A stretch of 64,000 bases of DNA from Micromonospora peucetia (GTDB taxonomy: Bacteria; Actinomycetota; Actinomycetes; Mycobacteriales; Micromonosporaceae): contig NZ_FMIC01000002.1 of assembly GCF_900091625.1 (NCBI RefSeq), positions 1,178,001 to 1,242,000 of the forward strand. Reading direction: 5' to 3'. Each line of letters starts with the position of its first letter. Position 1 is the stretch's first letter. A model generated the notes under the pieces. That model had not been told where the DNA came from, made no database searches, and saw only the letters and a program-made list of their open reading frames with translations. A program made the position numbers and the translations under genes. Positions 1 to 8,264 of this stretch are shown here, in pieces.

Positions 1-425
1 ACCAGCAGGTCGTTCGGCCACTTCAGTCCAGCGTCCAGCTCGGCCAGCCGGGTCACCGTCTCGACCAGGGCGACGCCGGCGAGCAGCGGCAGCCAGCCGT
101 ACCCCGTCTGGGGTGCCGGCGGCCAACCACGCTCGGCGTCGGCCTCCCCCGGGCGGAGCAGCACGCTGGCGGCGATGCCGGCCCGGGCCGGCGACTGCCA
201 GGCCCGGCCGCGCCGACCACGCCCGGCGGTCTGCCGCTCCGCGACCACCACCAGGCCCTCCGGCTCGCCGGCCCGGGCCGCCTCGGCGACGTCCGCGTTG
301 GTCGAGCCGGTCTCGGCGCGCAACTCCAGCCGCGTCCAGGGCCCGTGCGGGGCGACCAGCGCCCGCCGCAGCCGCGCCGCCGACAGCGGCGGGCGGTCCA
401 GATCGGTGTACGGGGAGCCCGGCAT
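1..425 (-). CDS. birA: Biotin--protein ligase BirA (N-terminal part; gene runs off the left edge)
   Basis: Joins biotin to the carrier domain of biotin enzymes via biotinyl-AMP, in the cytoplasm. On the minus strand the protein begins MPGSPYTDLDRPPLS and shows the family's ETGSTNADV segment (residues about 33-41), the nucleotide-binding GRGRRGR loop and, at the window edge, the K-W-P-N-D-L-L motif that contacts biotin. There is no N-terminal DNA-binding domain, so it is the ligase-only (monofunctional) type. The ATG at 425 is supported by a TAGGCT box 6 nt upstream (leaderless layout). It is divergent from the carboxylase beta gene at 531; the biotin-accepting alpha subunit is at 16426. The C-terminal part lies outside the window. 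Confidence 0.93.
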   Translation of the reverse strand, partial: MPGSPYTDLDRPPLSAARLRRALVAPHGPWTRLELRAETGSTNADVAEAARAGEPEGLVVVAERQTAGRGRRGRAWQSPARAGIAASVLLRPGEADAERGWPPAPQTGYGWLPLLAGVALVETVTRLAELDAGLKWPNDLL

Positions 426-431
426 CCCGTC

Positions 432-437
432 AGCCTA
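432..437 (-). promoter_or_regulatory. -10 box TAGGCT for birA
   Basis: TAGGCT on the minus strand lies 6 nt before the birA ATG at 425, so the transcript should begin at or next to the start codon (leaderless). No good -35 was seen. Confidence 0.5.
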
Positions 438-518
438 CGGCCAGCCCGGCCAGCCGCCCGGAGGCGTCGCGGGTCGGGCTGAGGCGAACTGCACAGCGGC
501 GCCGGCCTGAACCATCGT

Positions 519-524
519 TATATT
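519..524 (+). promoter_or_regulatory. -10 box TATATT for the carboxylase beta gene
   Basis: TATATT is an unusually AT-rich hexamer for this sequence and sits 6 nt before the GTG at 531. No Shine-Dalgarno sequence is present, so a leaderless mRNA is inferred. Confidence 0.6.
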
Positions 525-530
525 CCCAGG

Positions 531-2114
531 GTGACTACCGAGACCGGGATCAACATCCACAGCACCGCGGGCAAGCTGGCCGACCTGGAGCGACGGGTCG
601 ACGAGGCGGTGCACGCCGGGTCGGCACGAGCGGTCGAGAAGCAGCACGCGAGGGGCAAGAAGACCGCCCGCGAGCGGATCGAGATGCTCCTCGACGAGGG
701 GTCCTTCGTCGAGCTGGACGAACTGGCCCGGCACCGGTCCATCAACTTCGGGCTGGAGAAGACCCGCCCGTACGGCGACGGCGTCATCACCGGCTACGGC
801 ACCATCGACGGCCGGCAGATCTGCGTCTTCGCCCAGGACTTCACCGTCTTCGGCGGCTCCCTCGGCGAGGTCTTCGGCGAAAAGATCGTCAAGGTGATGG
901 ACCTGGCCATGAAGATCGGCTGCCCGGTGGTCGGCATCAACGACTCCGGCGGCGCGCGCATCCAGGAGGGCGTCGCCTCACTCGGCCTCTACGGCGAGAT
1001 CTTCTTCCGCAACGTACGGGCCAGCGGCGTCATCCCGCAGATCTCCCTGATCATGGGCCCGTGTGCCGGCGGCGCGGTCTACTCCCCGGCTGTCACCGAC
1101 TTCACCGTGATGGTCGACCAGACCTCGCACATGTTCATCACCGGCCCGGACGTCATCAAGACGGTCACCGGCGAGGACGTGGGGATGGAGGAGTTGGGCG
1201 GCGCCCGTACGCACAACGCGCGCAGCGGCAACGCGCACTACCTCGCCACCGACGAGCAGGACGCGATCGACTACGTCAAGGCGTTGCTGTCCTACCTGCC
1301 GTCGAACAACCTGGACGAGCCGTTGGTCTTCGACGCCCCGGCCGACCTCGACGTGACCGAGGAGGACCGGGAACTGGACACGCTGATCCCCGACTCGTCG
1401 AACCAGCCGTACGACATGCACCGGGTGATCGAGCACGTCCTCGACGACGGCGAGTTCCTGGAGGTCCAGCCGCTCTACGCGCAGAACATGGTCGTCGGCT
1501 ACGGCCGGGTCGAGGGCCGGCCGGTCGGCGTGGTCGCCAACCAGCCGATGCACTTCGCCGGCACCCTGGACATCGCCGCCTCGGAGAAGGCCGCCCGGTT
1601 CGTGCGCACCTGCGACGCGTTCAACGTCCCGGTGCTGACCTTCGTGGACGTCCCCGGCTTCCTGCCCGGCACCGGCCAGGAGTGGGACGGCATCATCCGC
1701 CGGGGCGCGAAGCTCATCTACGCGTACGCCGAGGCCACCGTCCCGAAGGTCACCGTCATCACCCGCAAGGCCTACGGCGGGGCGTACGACGTGATGGGCT
1801 CCAAGCACCTCGGCGCTGACCTGAACTTCGCCTGGCCGACCGCGCAGATCGCGGTGATGGGCGCGCAGGGCGCGGTGAATATCCTCTACCGCTCGGATCT
1901 GGCCGGCGCCGAGGATCCGGCCGCCGTGCGGGCCGAGAAGATCGCCGAGTACGAGGACACCCTCGCCAACCCGTACATCGCGGCGGAGCGCGGCTACGTG
2001 GACAGCGTCATCGCGCCGCACGAGACGCGCGCCCAGATCGTCCGCGCGCTGCGGGTGCTGCGCACCAAGCGCGAGACCCTGCCCCCGAAGAAGCACGGCA
2101 ACATCCCGCTGTAG
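531..2114 (+). CDS. pccB: Acyl-CoA (propionyl-CoA) carboxylase beta subunit, carboxyltransferase
   Basis: Transfers CO2 from carboxybiotin on the alpha subunit to an acyl-CoA. At 527 residues it has full family length, with both crotonase-like carboxyltransferase halves (N half about 30-280, C half about 290-520). The oxyanion-hole glycines are visible ([24 protein letters not shown]) and the C terminus ends in the typical HGNIPL. Residue 420 in GGAYDVM is Asp. In Streptomyces PccB/AccB work an Asp here goes with propionyl-CoA preference and Ile with acetyl-CoA, so propionyl-CoA is the predicted substrate (inference). The GTG start follows a TATATT box with no ribosome-binding site. Partners in the window are epsilon (7437) and alpha (16426). 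A hairpin terminator follows directly. Confidence 0.95.
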   Translation: MTTETGINIHSTAGKLADLERRVDEAVHAGSARAVEKQHARGKKTARERIEMLLDEGSFVELDELARHRSINFGLEKTRPYGDGVITGYGTIDGRQICVFAQDFTVFGGSLGEVFGEKIVKVMDLAMKIGCPVVGINDSGGARIQEGVASLGLYGEIFFRNVRASGVIPQISLIMGPCAGGAVYSPAVTDFTVMVDQTSHMFITGPDVIKTVTGEDVGMEELGGARTHNARSGNAHYLATDEQDAIDYVKALLSYLPSNNLDEPLVFDAPADLDVTEEDRELDTLIPDSSNQPYDMHRVIEHVLDDGEFLEVQPLYAQNMVVGYGRVEGRPVGVVANQPMHFAGTLDIAASEKAARFVRTCDAFNVPVLTFVDVPGFLPGTGQEWDGIIRRGAKLIYAYAEATVPKVTVITRKAYGGAYDVMGSKHLGADLNFAWPTAQIAVMGAQGAVNILYRSDLAGAEDPAAVRAEKIAEYEDTLANPYIAAERGYVDSVIAPHETRAQIVRALRVLRTKRETLPPKKHGNIPL

Positions 2115-2123
2115 GGGCGTTTC

Positions 2124-2163
2124 CGGAGATCCCCGCGTCCGTTCGTGGAGGCGGGGATCTCCG
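2124..2163. terminator. Bidirectional hairpin terminator
   Basis: A perfect 13-bp stem, CGGAGATCCCCGC (2124-2136) paired with 2151-2163, with a 14-nt loop. It lies between two convergent genes, 10 nt after the carboxylase stop and against the stop of the minus-strand gene at 2165, so it can serve both. No U-tract, as is usual at this GC content. Confidence 0.75.
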
Positions 2164-2164
2164 C

Positions 2165-3082
2165 TCAGCAGCCGGGGTTCGCCGCCGCGCACATCCGGCG
2201 TGCCGCGGTCCTGCCCAGCGCCTCCAGGTCGGCGTGACTGAGGCCACGGCCGGGGCGGACGTCGTCGACCGGCTCCGCGACGGTGTCCACGACGGTGTCC
2301 GGGCCGGTCGCGACCACGGTGACCAGGTCGCCGACCCGCACCACCATGGTGACCTCGACCGACGGGGTCGCGGCCACCGCCTTCCCACCAGCCTGGCTGC
2401 GCGGGGGGACCAGCGACTCGTGTCGCAGCATCACGGACTCGTCACCGGCGAAGCCGCTGACCGGCGTCTCCCACCGGTGCGTTTCGACGGATGCCACCGG
2501 ATGGCCGCCCAGGAACGTGGGCCCGGTGAACTGCCACTCCGCACAGGCGTTGAGCAGCATCCCGACGAGGCCGAAAATCAGCCGTCCCTGGCCCGGATCG
2601 ACCCGGTAGACGTCCTGGGTGAGCGCCGGATGTCGTAACGTCGGGTCGACCGGCGCCCAGAGCAGGGTCTGGGACCGTGAATAACGGGACGTGGGTGCGT
2701 CCGACGGCACCCCCCGGGCTCGGCCGCAGGCCTCCAGCACCGGGTCGAGCCGTACCGGCGCCACGATGCCTGTCTCACCGAGCTGCACACCGGTCTTCAG
2801 GGGCACGTCCCGGGGGGCGAGCAGGGCCTCCGGCGGGATCTCGCCCGGCGCGACGCTCACCGGAGACACCGAGGCGGCGGCGACCAGGGGTGACGGCGAT
2901 ACCGACCGTCCGGCTGCCGCGTACGCGGAACCCGACATCACGACGAGCACCGCGACCGCCGCAGTCAACGCCGTACGCCTGCCGCGTCTGCGGGCCCGGG
3001 CCCGGATTTCCGCCGGCTCCGGCCAGCGGACGTCGCGCAGGTCCCGGTGCACCTGTTCGATCAACGTCATCTCGTCACGCAT
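2165..3082 (-). CDS. Membrane-anchored protein coupled to a SigE-type sigma factor (possible anti-sigma or sensor)
   Basis: A 305-residue protein: a short cytoplasmic N-terminus (about 1-36, ending in the basic run RARARRRGRR), one membrane segment (about 37-57, ALTAAVAVLVVMSGSAYAA) and an exported domain with no motif I recognise. Its ATG lies inside the end of the sigma factor gene (ATGCGTGA, 8-nt overlap), so translation is coupled. Position and topology suggest a regulator of that sigma factor. No ZAS zinc motif (HxxxCxxC) is visible, so a classical anti-sigma assignment is inference only. Met-5 is an alternative start. Confidence 0.75.
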   Translation of the reverse strand: MRDEMTLIEQVHRDLRDVRWPEPAEIRARARRRGRRTALTAAVAVLVVMSGSAYAAAGRSVSPSPLVAAASVSPVSVAPGEIPPEALLAPRDVPLKTGVQLGETGIVAPVRLDPVLEACGRARGVPSDAPTSRYSRSQTLLWAPVDPTLRHPALTQDVYRVDPGQGRLIFGLVGMLLNACAEWQFTGPTFLGGHPVASVETHRWETPVSGFAGDESVMLRHESLVPPRSQAGGKAVAATPSVEVTMVVRVGDLVTVVATGPDTVVDTVAEPVDDVRPGRGLSHADLEALGRTAARRMCAAANPGC

Positions 3083-3575
3083 CAGCGCCCTCCTCCAGGT
3101 CAGAGACGGCGAGCAGCCCGGCGAGCGCGGTGCGCCCCCGGGAGAGTCGGGCTTTGACCGTGCCCACCGGGGCGGCCGTCTGCCGGGCCACCTCGGCGAC
3201 CGGCAGGCCGACCAGGTAGTAGAGGGCGATGGCGGTGCGCTGCTCCTCGGGGAGCAGGCGCAGGGCGGTGACCACCTCGACGGTCGCGGTGTCCGGGCCG
3301 GGCACGCTCTCGCTGGCGCCGTGCCGCAGGTAGGCGCGGGCCCGGCTGCGCAGGCTGCGCCACCGGCTGACCGCGATCCGGCTGGCCACCACCCGCACCC
3401 ATGCTTCCGGCTCCTCGTACGTGCTCACCGTCGACCAGCGCTGCCAGGCCCGGATGTACGCCTCCTGCACGGCGTCCTGTGCCTCGGCGAGGTCACCGGT
3501 GAGCGCGTAGACGAACCCGAGCAGCCGCTGCCGGCTGCCCCGGTAGAACTCGTCGAACTCGTCGACGTCCGGCAA
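3075..3575 (-). CDS. SigE-family (ECF-like) RNA polymerase sigma factor
   Basis: A 166-residue two-domain sigma factor. Region 2 (about residues 8-75: RQRLLGFVYALTGDLAEAQD, then AYIRAWQRW) binds core polymerase and the -10. Region 4 (about 105-155: LPEEQRTAIALYYLVGLPVAEVA, then GTVKARLSRGR) is the helix-turn-helix for the -35. It follows the pattern of the actinobacterial SigE-family group. The start is TTG at 3575, chosen because GGGGAGG lies 6 nt upstream and the first residues (PDVDEFDEFY) match the family's usual beginning. It forms an operon with the overlapping membrane protein at 2165, its likely modulator. Confidence 0.9.
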   Translation of the reverse strand: MPDVDEFDEFYRGSRQRLLGFVYALTGDLAEAQDAVQEAYIRAWQRWSTVSTYEEPEAWVRVVASRIAVSRWRSLRSRARAYLRHGASESVPGPDTATVEVVTALRLLPEEQRTAIALYYLVGLPVAEVARQTAAPVGTVKARLSRGRTALAGLLAVSDLEEGADA

Positions 3576-3580
3576 CTGCT

Positions 3581-3588
3581 ACCTCCCC
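3581..3588 (-). promoter_or_regulatory. Strong ribosome-binding site that fixes a TTG start
   Basis: The minus strand reads GGGGAGGT, then 5 nt, then TTG at 3575. This strong site is the reason for choosing the rare TTG start of the sigma factor. Confidence 0.7.
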
Positions 3589-3650
3589 GTGGCGGTCGCA
3601 GGGAACACGCGCCCGGCGGGGCCACCGGTTGCCCGGTCAGTCGACCATTT

Positions 3651-4394
3651 TCAGAGCGTGATGCCAGCCCCGGTGAGGATCGGTCCGGCGAGCAGCAGCG
3701 CGCCGACGCCGAGGGCGACCAGGTTGACCAGGGCGAAGACGGTGACCCAGAAGAACGCGGGCAGTGGGGTGAGACCGGCCAGCTGGTCGGCGTCGGAGGC
3801 GGGCATCCGGCCCCGGGAGCGCAGCCGTTGCAGCTCCACCACCGGCCGCACCCCGCCGAGCAGCAGGAACCACACCCCGGTGTACGCGAACGCCGCCTGC
3901 ACCTGCGGCTCGGCATACCAGGAGACGGCGAGCACCACCCCGCCGGTGACCAGCAGCGAGAGCACTCCGAAGACGTTGCGGATCATGACGAGCATGGCCA
4001 GCAGCAGTGCCACGGCCACCCAGAGCAGCAGGGTGATCCGGTTGCCGCCGAGCAGCCACGCGCCGGCCAGCCCGACCAGCGGCGGGGCGATGTAGCCGGC
4101 GAGCAGGGTGAGGATCATCCCCGGGCCGGTGGGCCGCCCGGCGGAGAGGGTCAGCCCGGAGGTGTCCGAGTGCAGCCGGATGCCGTGCAGCCGGCGGCCG
4201 GTGAGCAGTGCGACCAGCGCGTGCCCGCCCTCGTGGGCGATGGTGACGGCGTTGCGGGCGATCCGCCAGGGCACCCGGGTGGAGACCACCACCAGCGCGA
4301 CAGCGGCCGTCAGCAACACCAGCAGGGGCGGCGGGTCCGGCTGCGCCGCGAACAGCTTGTCCCAGAGACCGCCGAGCCCGTCGATCGACACCAT
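3651..4394 (-). CDS. M50B-like integral membrane metalloprotease
   Basis: A 247-residue, very hydrophobic protein with about six membrane segments and the zinc-binding sequence HEGGHALVALLTGRRLHG (about residues 54-71), the signature of the peptidase M50B-like family. The second M50 zinc motif (NxxPxxxxDG) is not evident; GGVRPVVELQRL occupies the comparable C-terminal place. It therefore belongs to the short M50B-like branch, whose substrates are unknown. The ATG at 4394 (MVSIDGLGGLW) lies 8 nt after a TAGGCT box on the minus strand; an in-frame extension further upstream is basic and unlike protein. Divergent from the Uma2 gene. Confidence 0.85.
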   Translation of the reverse strand: MVSIDGLGGLWDKLFAAQPDPPPLLVLLTAAVALVVVSTRVPWRIARNAVTIAHEGGHALVALLTGRRLHGIRLHSDTSGLTLSAGRPTGPGMILTLLAGYIAPPLVGLAGAWLLGGNRITLLLWVAVALLLAMLVMIRNVFGVLSLLVTGGVVLAVSWYAEPQVQAAFAYTGVWFLLLGGVRPVVELQRLRSRGRMPASDADQLAGLTPLPAFFWVTVFALVNLVALGVGALLLAGPILTGAGITL

Positions 4395-4495
4395 GGGGCG
4401 CGAGCCTACCGGCCCCGACCTGTGTCGCTGCGCCCTCGTCGGTCCGTATCGTGTGAAGCTGACCTGGTGGCGATCGGAGCGGGAGGTGGACGCCG

Positions 4496-5041
4496 GTGAG
4501 CGCCGCACCCCTGGAACCCCACATCGGCCTGTGGACAGAGGCCGAGTACCTCGCCATGGGCGAGACTTCGAACCGGATCGAGTTGCTCGACGGGAGCCTG
4601 ATCGTGAGCCCTGCCCCGAGCAAGCGGCACCAGCGGGTGTCGAGGCTGCTGGCCAACAGTCTCGACGGCGCAGCCGGAGCCCTCGCGGTCTTCGAGGCGG
4701 TGAACGTCCGGCTCGGCGTCGACCGCCTCGTCATCCCCGACGTGGTGGTGGCCGACACCGACGACGAGGGCACCGTGGTCGAGGCGGCCGAGGTCGCCCT
4801 CGTCTGCGAAATCGTCTCGTCGGGGAATGCCGCCGCCGACCGGTTGGTCAAGATGCAGCTCTACGCGATCGCCCGGATCCCGTGGTACCTGCTGGTCGAG
4901 CAGGACGGGGCCGGCCACTCGCTGCGGCTGCACCGGTTGGACGGCGCGCACTACGTCGAGGATCAGGTCGCGAAGCCGGGCGAGGAACTCAGCCTGGCCG
5001 AGCCGATCCGCTGGCGTGTCGACCCGGCCATGCTCCGCTGA
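4496..5041 (+). CDS. Uma2-family (DUF820) putative restriction-like endonuclease
   Basis: A 181-residue protein of the Uma2 fold, a PD-(D/E)XK nuclease-like family of unknown target that is abundant in actinobacteria and cyanobacteria. Visible family landmarks are WTEAEYLAM, the [18 protein letters not shown] strand-turn, VIPDVVVAD (the acidic metal-site strand) and [34 protein letters not shown] (the E-x-lysine-containing part). The GTG at 4496 follows GGGAGGTGG. It stands alone and is not next to a toxin, methylase or transposase, so its role cannot be read from context. Confidence 0.85.
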   Translation: MSAAPLEPHIGLWTEAEYLAMGETSNRIELLDGSLIVSPAPSKRHQRVSRLLANSLDGAAGALAVFEAVNVRLGVDRLVIPDVVVADTDDEGTVVEAAEVALVCEIVSSGNAAADRLVKMQLYAIARIPWYLLVEQDGAGHSLRLHRLDGAHYVEDQVAKPGEELSLAEPIRWRVDPAMLR

Positions 5042-5112
5042 GCGGCACCTTCAGCGCCTCCAACGGCGGTCGTCAACTGGTCCGGCTGCCCGCCACGCCA
5101 CCGTCTCGGGCG

Positions 5113-5343
5113 TCAGGCTCGCCGTCGGGCCGACACGGGAACGGTCACCGCGTTGTCGCGGGCGAGCGCGTTACGCCGGGCGAACCGCCGGGCACCCACC
5201 CCGGCAAGCGTGACGGTGACGACGCTGATCAGCGCGTACAGCACCGGCAGGCCGGCGCTGACGAGCAGCAGGACGATGTCGCCGAGGGCCACGAGCATCC
5301 ACAGTGCCACTCGAGGCCGGGCGTCCCTGAGTCGGTATCCCAT
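5113..5343 (-). CDS. Small two-helix membrane protein
   Basis: A 76-residue protein with two membrane segments (about residues 13-30 and 32-50) and a basic C-terminal tail (RRFARRNALARDNAVTV). I do not recognise a family. It looks real because GGGAGGG stands 7 nt before the ATG at 5343 and the hydrophobic pattern is regular. It lies downstream of the kinase at 5434 on the same strand, separated by a nested hairpin (5355-5394) whose arm touches the ribosome-binding site. Confidence 0.6.
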   Translation of the reverse strand: MGYRLRDARPRVALWMLVALGDIVLLLVSAGLPVLYALISVVTVTLAGVGARRFARRNALARDNAVTVPVSARRRA

Positions 5344-5354
5344 GTCGTACCCTC

Positions 5355-5394
5355 CCTTCCGTCGTGAGGGTCAGATACCCCGTACGACGGAAGG
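5355..5394 (-). terminator. Nested hairpin between a kinase gene and a small membrane gene
   Basis: Perfect 11-bp arms CCTTCCGTCGT (5355-5365) and ACGACGGAAGG (5384-5394), with an inner GGGT/ACCC stem (5368-5371/5377-5380). It may end the kinase transcript. Because one arm overlaps the start of the GGGAGGG ribosome-binding site of the gene at 5113, it may instead control that gene's translation. Confidence 0.55.
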
Positions 5395-5433
5395 TCATGC
5401 GGATCGATCTCGCAGCGGCGCGAATCCCGCGGG

Positions 5434-7356
5434 TCAGTCCTGGCGGTCGGGCACGAAGCCCTTCGCGATCCGGTCGAAGTTGGCCAGGTTGGCCTGCCAG
5501 TCCTTCTCGGCGACCTCCCAGCGGAGGGCGTAACCGCGATTCTTGGCCGTGACGAAGCCCCGGTTGCGGACGTGGATCCGGGTCCCGTCGCGGGTCTCCA
5601 GCCACTCCCAGTCCGCGCAGGTCTTCCAATAGTCGCAGCGTTCGATGCTGAGGTACTGGTAGTTGTTCACCCGGCTCTTGCGGCTCGGTTCGTTCCGCTT
5701 CCAGTCGGCGTACGCGTCCGACTTCGGCGAGGAGGTCCACTGCACCAACAACTCACCCACTCCGCCGGGCTCGTCGAAGACAACGGTGTCGGCTCCGGCG
5801 CTACGGCGCACCCAGGTCGCCGGCAGCGGCAACGCGAAACCTGCCGGGTCCTTGTGCAGCTTCCAACCCGCCGGCAGCGCGTTCGGATCGGTGGAGGGGG
5901 TGGCCGACGGTGTCGGGCTCGGCGCGGCGCTCGTGGGCGGGGCCGGCGCGGAGGACTGCGGCTGCGAGGTCGCGGCGTTGGTCGGGTCGGCCTGCGGGCC
6001 ACCGCCGCCGCCCCCACCGTCGCCGCTGGTCAGCATCGGCACGACCACCACCAGGCCGATCAGCAGCACCGCGACCAGCACGCCGATCAGCACGTTGCGC
6101 CGGGTGTTGTCCGGCTTCGTGTCGTCGGACGGGACGACCGTCGCCCGGCCGGACGGCGGGCTCACCGGCGCGGGCATCACCGAGGTGGGGTTCGCCGGCT
6201 TCCGCGGCGCCGACTCCACCGGCTCGGTCCTCGTGTCGTCGAGTGCCGGCTTCGGGGCGTCGACCTTCGCCGTCGGGTCCGTGTCCGAGCTCGACGGTCC
6301 GACCTTGGCGGTCGGCGCGAGGTCCGAGGAGACCACCGAGGTCGCGTCCTCGGCGGCGGAAGCGGCAGCGGCGGCACCGGCCACCGCCTGTGGCGCGCGG
6401 GGTGCCGGCGGGCTGACCGGCTTGTCGGACCGTCCCTCGGCCGGACGCGGCGCCGGCACCAGCGGCGGGCGCGGCTCACGCGGACCATTCGGCCCCGGCC
6501 GGCGTACGCCGTCGAGCAGCGGGATGGTGCGCGTCCGCTTACCGCCGGCGCGACGCAGCAGCCGCTCCGCCACCTCGGCGGTGATCCGCTCGTTCGGGTC
6601 CTTGCGCAGCAGGCCGTTGAGCACCGGCTTGAGCGGCCCGGCGTTCTTCGGCGGCGGCATCGGCTCCGTGGCGAGCGCCGCCAGGGTGGAGATCGCCGAC
6701 GGCCGCGCGTACGGCGACTTGCCCTCGACGGCGGCGTAGAGCGTGGCGCCCAGCGACCAGAGGTCTGCCTCCGGCCCGGCGGTGCCCTCTCGGGCCCGTT
6801 CCGGCGAGATGTACGCGGGCGACCCGAGCACCATGCCCGTACGGGTCACGTTCGGGTCGCCGGGAATCGTCGCGAGGCCGAAATCGGTCAACACCACCCG
6901 GCCGTCGTCACCGAGCAGCACGTTGCCGGGCTTGACGTCGCGGTGCATCACACCGGCCTTGTGCGCCGACTTCAGCGCGGCCAGCACGCCCAGGCCGATC
7001 TCCACGGCGCGGGCCGGCGTCACCGGGCCGTCCTCGGCGAGGGTGTCCTGCAACGACTTCGACGCTACGTACTCCATGACGATCCACGGGTCGCCGTCGG
7101 TGCGCAGCACGTCGAAGACGCGGACCACATTGATGTGGTTGAGTCTGGCGATGGCCCGGGCCTCGCGCAGCGACCGCTCCCGCATCTCGCGGCGTTCCTC
7201 GTCGGTGAGGCTGGGCGGCGGGACCAGTTCCTTGATCGCCACGTCCCGGTGCAGCACCTCGTCGCGCGCCTTCCACACCCGACCCATGCCGCCCTGACCG
7301 AGCGGCGAGAGGAGCCGGTATCGGTCAGCGACGAGTTGGGGCAGCGCGTTCGACAT
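5434..7356 (-). CDS. Receptor-type serine/threonine protein kinase (PknB-like kinase, one membrane helix, exported domain)
   Basis: 640 residues. The Hanks-type kinase domain spans about 12-270: glycine loop GQGGMGRVW, lysine in VAIKEL (Lys42), catalytic HRDVKPGN (Asp140), DFG (158-160) and activation loop ending GSPAYISPER. A Pro/Ala-rich linker (about 285-420) holds four T-x-x-V/M motifs (Thr339, 349, 362, 391). One membrane helix (422-442) is followed by a glycine run and an exported C-terminal domain of about 150 residues without PASTA repeats. The ATG at 7356 lies 7 nt after TACCGT, supporting a leaderless start. Substrates are unknown. The second kinase at 40358 has the same architecture and a similar C-terminal domain (both end in a segment that resembles 'RIAKGFVP/MVKSFQL'), so they are likely paralogues. 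Confidence 0.93.
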   Translation of the reverse strand: MSNALPQLVADRYRLLSPLGQGGMGRVWKARDEVLHRDVAIKELVPPPSLTDEERREMRERSLREARAIARLNHINVVRVFDVLRTDGDPWIVMEYVASKSLQDTLAEDGPVTPARAVEIGLGVLAALKSAHKAGVMHRDVKPGNVLLGDDGRVVLTDFGLATIPGDPNVTRTGMVLGSPAYISPERAREGTAGPEADLWSLGATLYAAVEGKSPYARPSAISTLAALATEPMPPPKNAGPLKPVLNGLLRKDPNERITAEVAERLLRRAGGKRTRTIPLLDGVRRPGPNGPREPRPPLVPAPRPAEGRSDKPVSPPAPRAPQAVAGAAAAASAAEDATSVVSSDLAPTAKVGPSSSDTDPTAKVDAPKPALDDTRTEPVESAPRKPANPTSVMPAPVSPPSGRATVVPSDDTKPDNTRRNVLIGVLVAVLLIGLVVVVPMLTSGDGGGGGGGPQADPTNAATSQPQSSAPAPPTSAAPSPTPSATPSTDPNALPAGWKLHKDPAGFALPLPATWVRRSAGADTVVFDEPGGVGELLVQWTSSPKSDAYADWKRNEPSRKSRVNNYQYLSIERCDYWKTCADWEWLETRDGTRIHVRNRGFVTAKNRGYALRWEVAEKDWQANLANFDRIAKGFVPDRQD

Positions 7357-7363
7357 CGCCCAG

Positions 7364-7369
7364 ACGGTA
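7364..7369 (-). promoter_or_regulatory. -10 box TACCGT for the kinase at 5434
   Basis: TACCGT on the minus strand, 7 nt before the ATG at 7356; leaderless layout. Confidence 0.5.
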
Positions 7370-7424
7370 CCCGGAGCCGACGACACTCACACCGCCGGCA
7401 CGCCACTGTACGGTTCACGGCACG

Positions 7425-7430
7425 TACGCT
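7425..7430 (+). promoter_or_regulatory. -10 box TACGCT for the carboxylase epsilon gene
   Basis: TACGCT lies 6 nt before the ATG at 7437 with no ribosome-binding site between; leaderless layout. Confidence 0.5.
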
Positions 7431-7436
7431 GGCGGC

Positions 7437-7646
7437 ATGTCTGCCGAAGAGCCGCTGTTCCGGGTCGTCCGTGGGATCCCCACCGCCGAGGAGTTGGCCG
7501 CGCTGGTGGGCGCGATCGTCGTACGCTCCCGCCCGGCCGCCGCGACCCCGCCGGTCGCCGCGTCCGCCTGGGCCCGCAGCGGCCGGCCCGTCGGAACGGC
7601 GGTCGCCGGCCCCGGCGCGTGGCGGGCCTCCGGCCTGCCCCGCTGA
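7437..7646 (+). CDS. accE: Acyl-CoA carboxylase epsilon subunit
   Basis: A 69-residue protein matching the small actinobacterial epsilon subunit that stabilises and activates the alpha/beta carboxylase complex. The signature is FRVVRGIPTAEELAALVGAI at residues 8-27, an Ala/Pro linker, SAWARSGRPVG, and the family ending GPGAWRASGLPR. The gene usually follows the beta subunit directly. Here it is about 5.3 kb away, with a sigma factor, protease, nuclease-like and kinase genes in between. Leaderless start (TACGCT box). Short and easily missed, but the C-terminal motif makes the call firm. Confidence 0.9.
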   Translation: MSAEEPLFRVVRGIPTAEELAALVGAIVVRSRPAAATPPVAASAWARSGRPVGTAVAGPGAWRASGLPR

Positions 7647-7745
7647 CCTTTTCCGGTACGGATCACCGCAGCTCGGTGCCGATGCACACACGCAGGGTGG
7701 CCGGTGAGTGCCGGGGCGGGGCTGCCGACAGCCCCGGAGACCCAT

Positions 7746-7751
7746 TAACCT
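7746..7751 (+). promoter_or_regulatory. Possible -10 box TAACCT for the type VII-like cassette
   Basis: TAACCT in an AT-richer patch, 39 nt before the ATG at 7791. This leaves a short 5' leader with GGGAGG as ribosome-binding site. No convincing -35 seen. Confidence 0.35.
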
Positions 7752-7790
7752 CACTCAGGGAAACGGCGCAGTGACGGGTAGGGAGGATCG

Positions 7791-8264
7791 ATGATCCCCG
7801 AGGAGGACCTTCCAGCGTCCTGGCTCCACGGCTACGGCGGCATCGAGGCGGACATCCGCCAGCTCCGCGAGTTCGCCGACAAACTCCAGGCCGAGGTGGA
7901 ACGCAACTACGCCCCGCACCTGTCGTACATCGCCGAGGACATGACCGCGCCGGTGCCCAATCCCGCCGACGCCTTCATCGAGCTGGTCAATTTTCTGCGA
8001 GCACACCACGAGACCCAGCAGGCCGCCACCGACATGGTGTGGGGCGTCCGCGACGCCACCGGCCACCTGGCCGTCGCCGCCGGCACCGTCGCCACCCGCT
8101 ACACCGGGTCCGACGCCTTCGCCTCGGCGCGCGTGATCGACGTCGAGCGAGCACTCGCCAACCCGGCCCCCGCAGCGCCTCGCGGCGCGTCCCCGGTGCT
8201 ACGCGATCCCACCGGGCCGGATCCCGTGCCAGGGCAGGTGCAGGGACCAGTGGTGTTGCCGTGA
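7791..8264 (+). CDS. Small helical protein, first gene of a type VII secretion-like cassette
   Basis: 157 residues, mostly helical (IEADIRQLREFADKLQAEVERNYAPHL; LVNFLRAHHETQQAATDMVW), with a Pro-rich tail after about residue 125. The size and helix-turn-helix layout resemble ESX/WXG100-type secreted proteins, but no clear W-x-G is present, so this is only a likeness. It starts at ATG 7791 after GGGAGG and ends in GTGA, sharing 4 nt with the next gene (8261), which in turn overlaps a mycosin protease gene by 4 nt. The tight coupling argues for one functional unit, perhaps a chaperone or partner of the next protein. Confidence 0.7.
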   Translation: MIPEEDLPASWLHGYGGIEADIRQLREFADKLQAEVERNYAPHLSYIAEDMTAPVPNPADAFIELVNFLRAHHETQQAATDMVWGVRDATGHLAVAAGTVATRYTGSDAFASARVIDVERALANPAPAAPRGASPVLRDPTGPDPVPGQVQGPVVLP

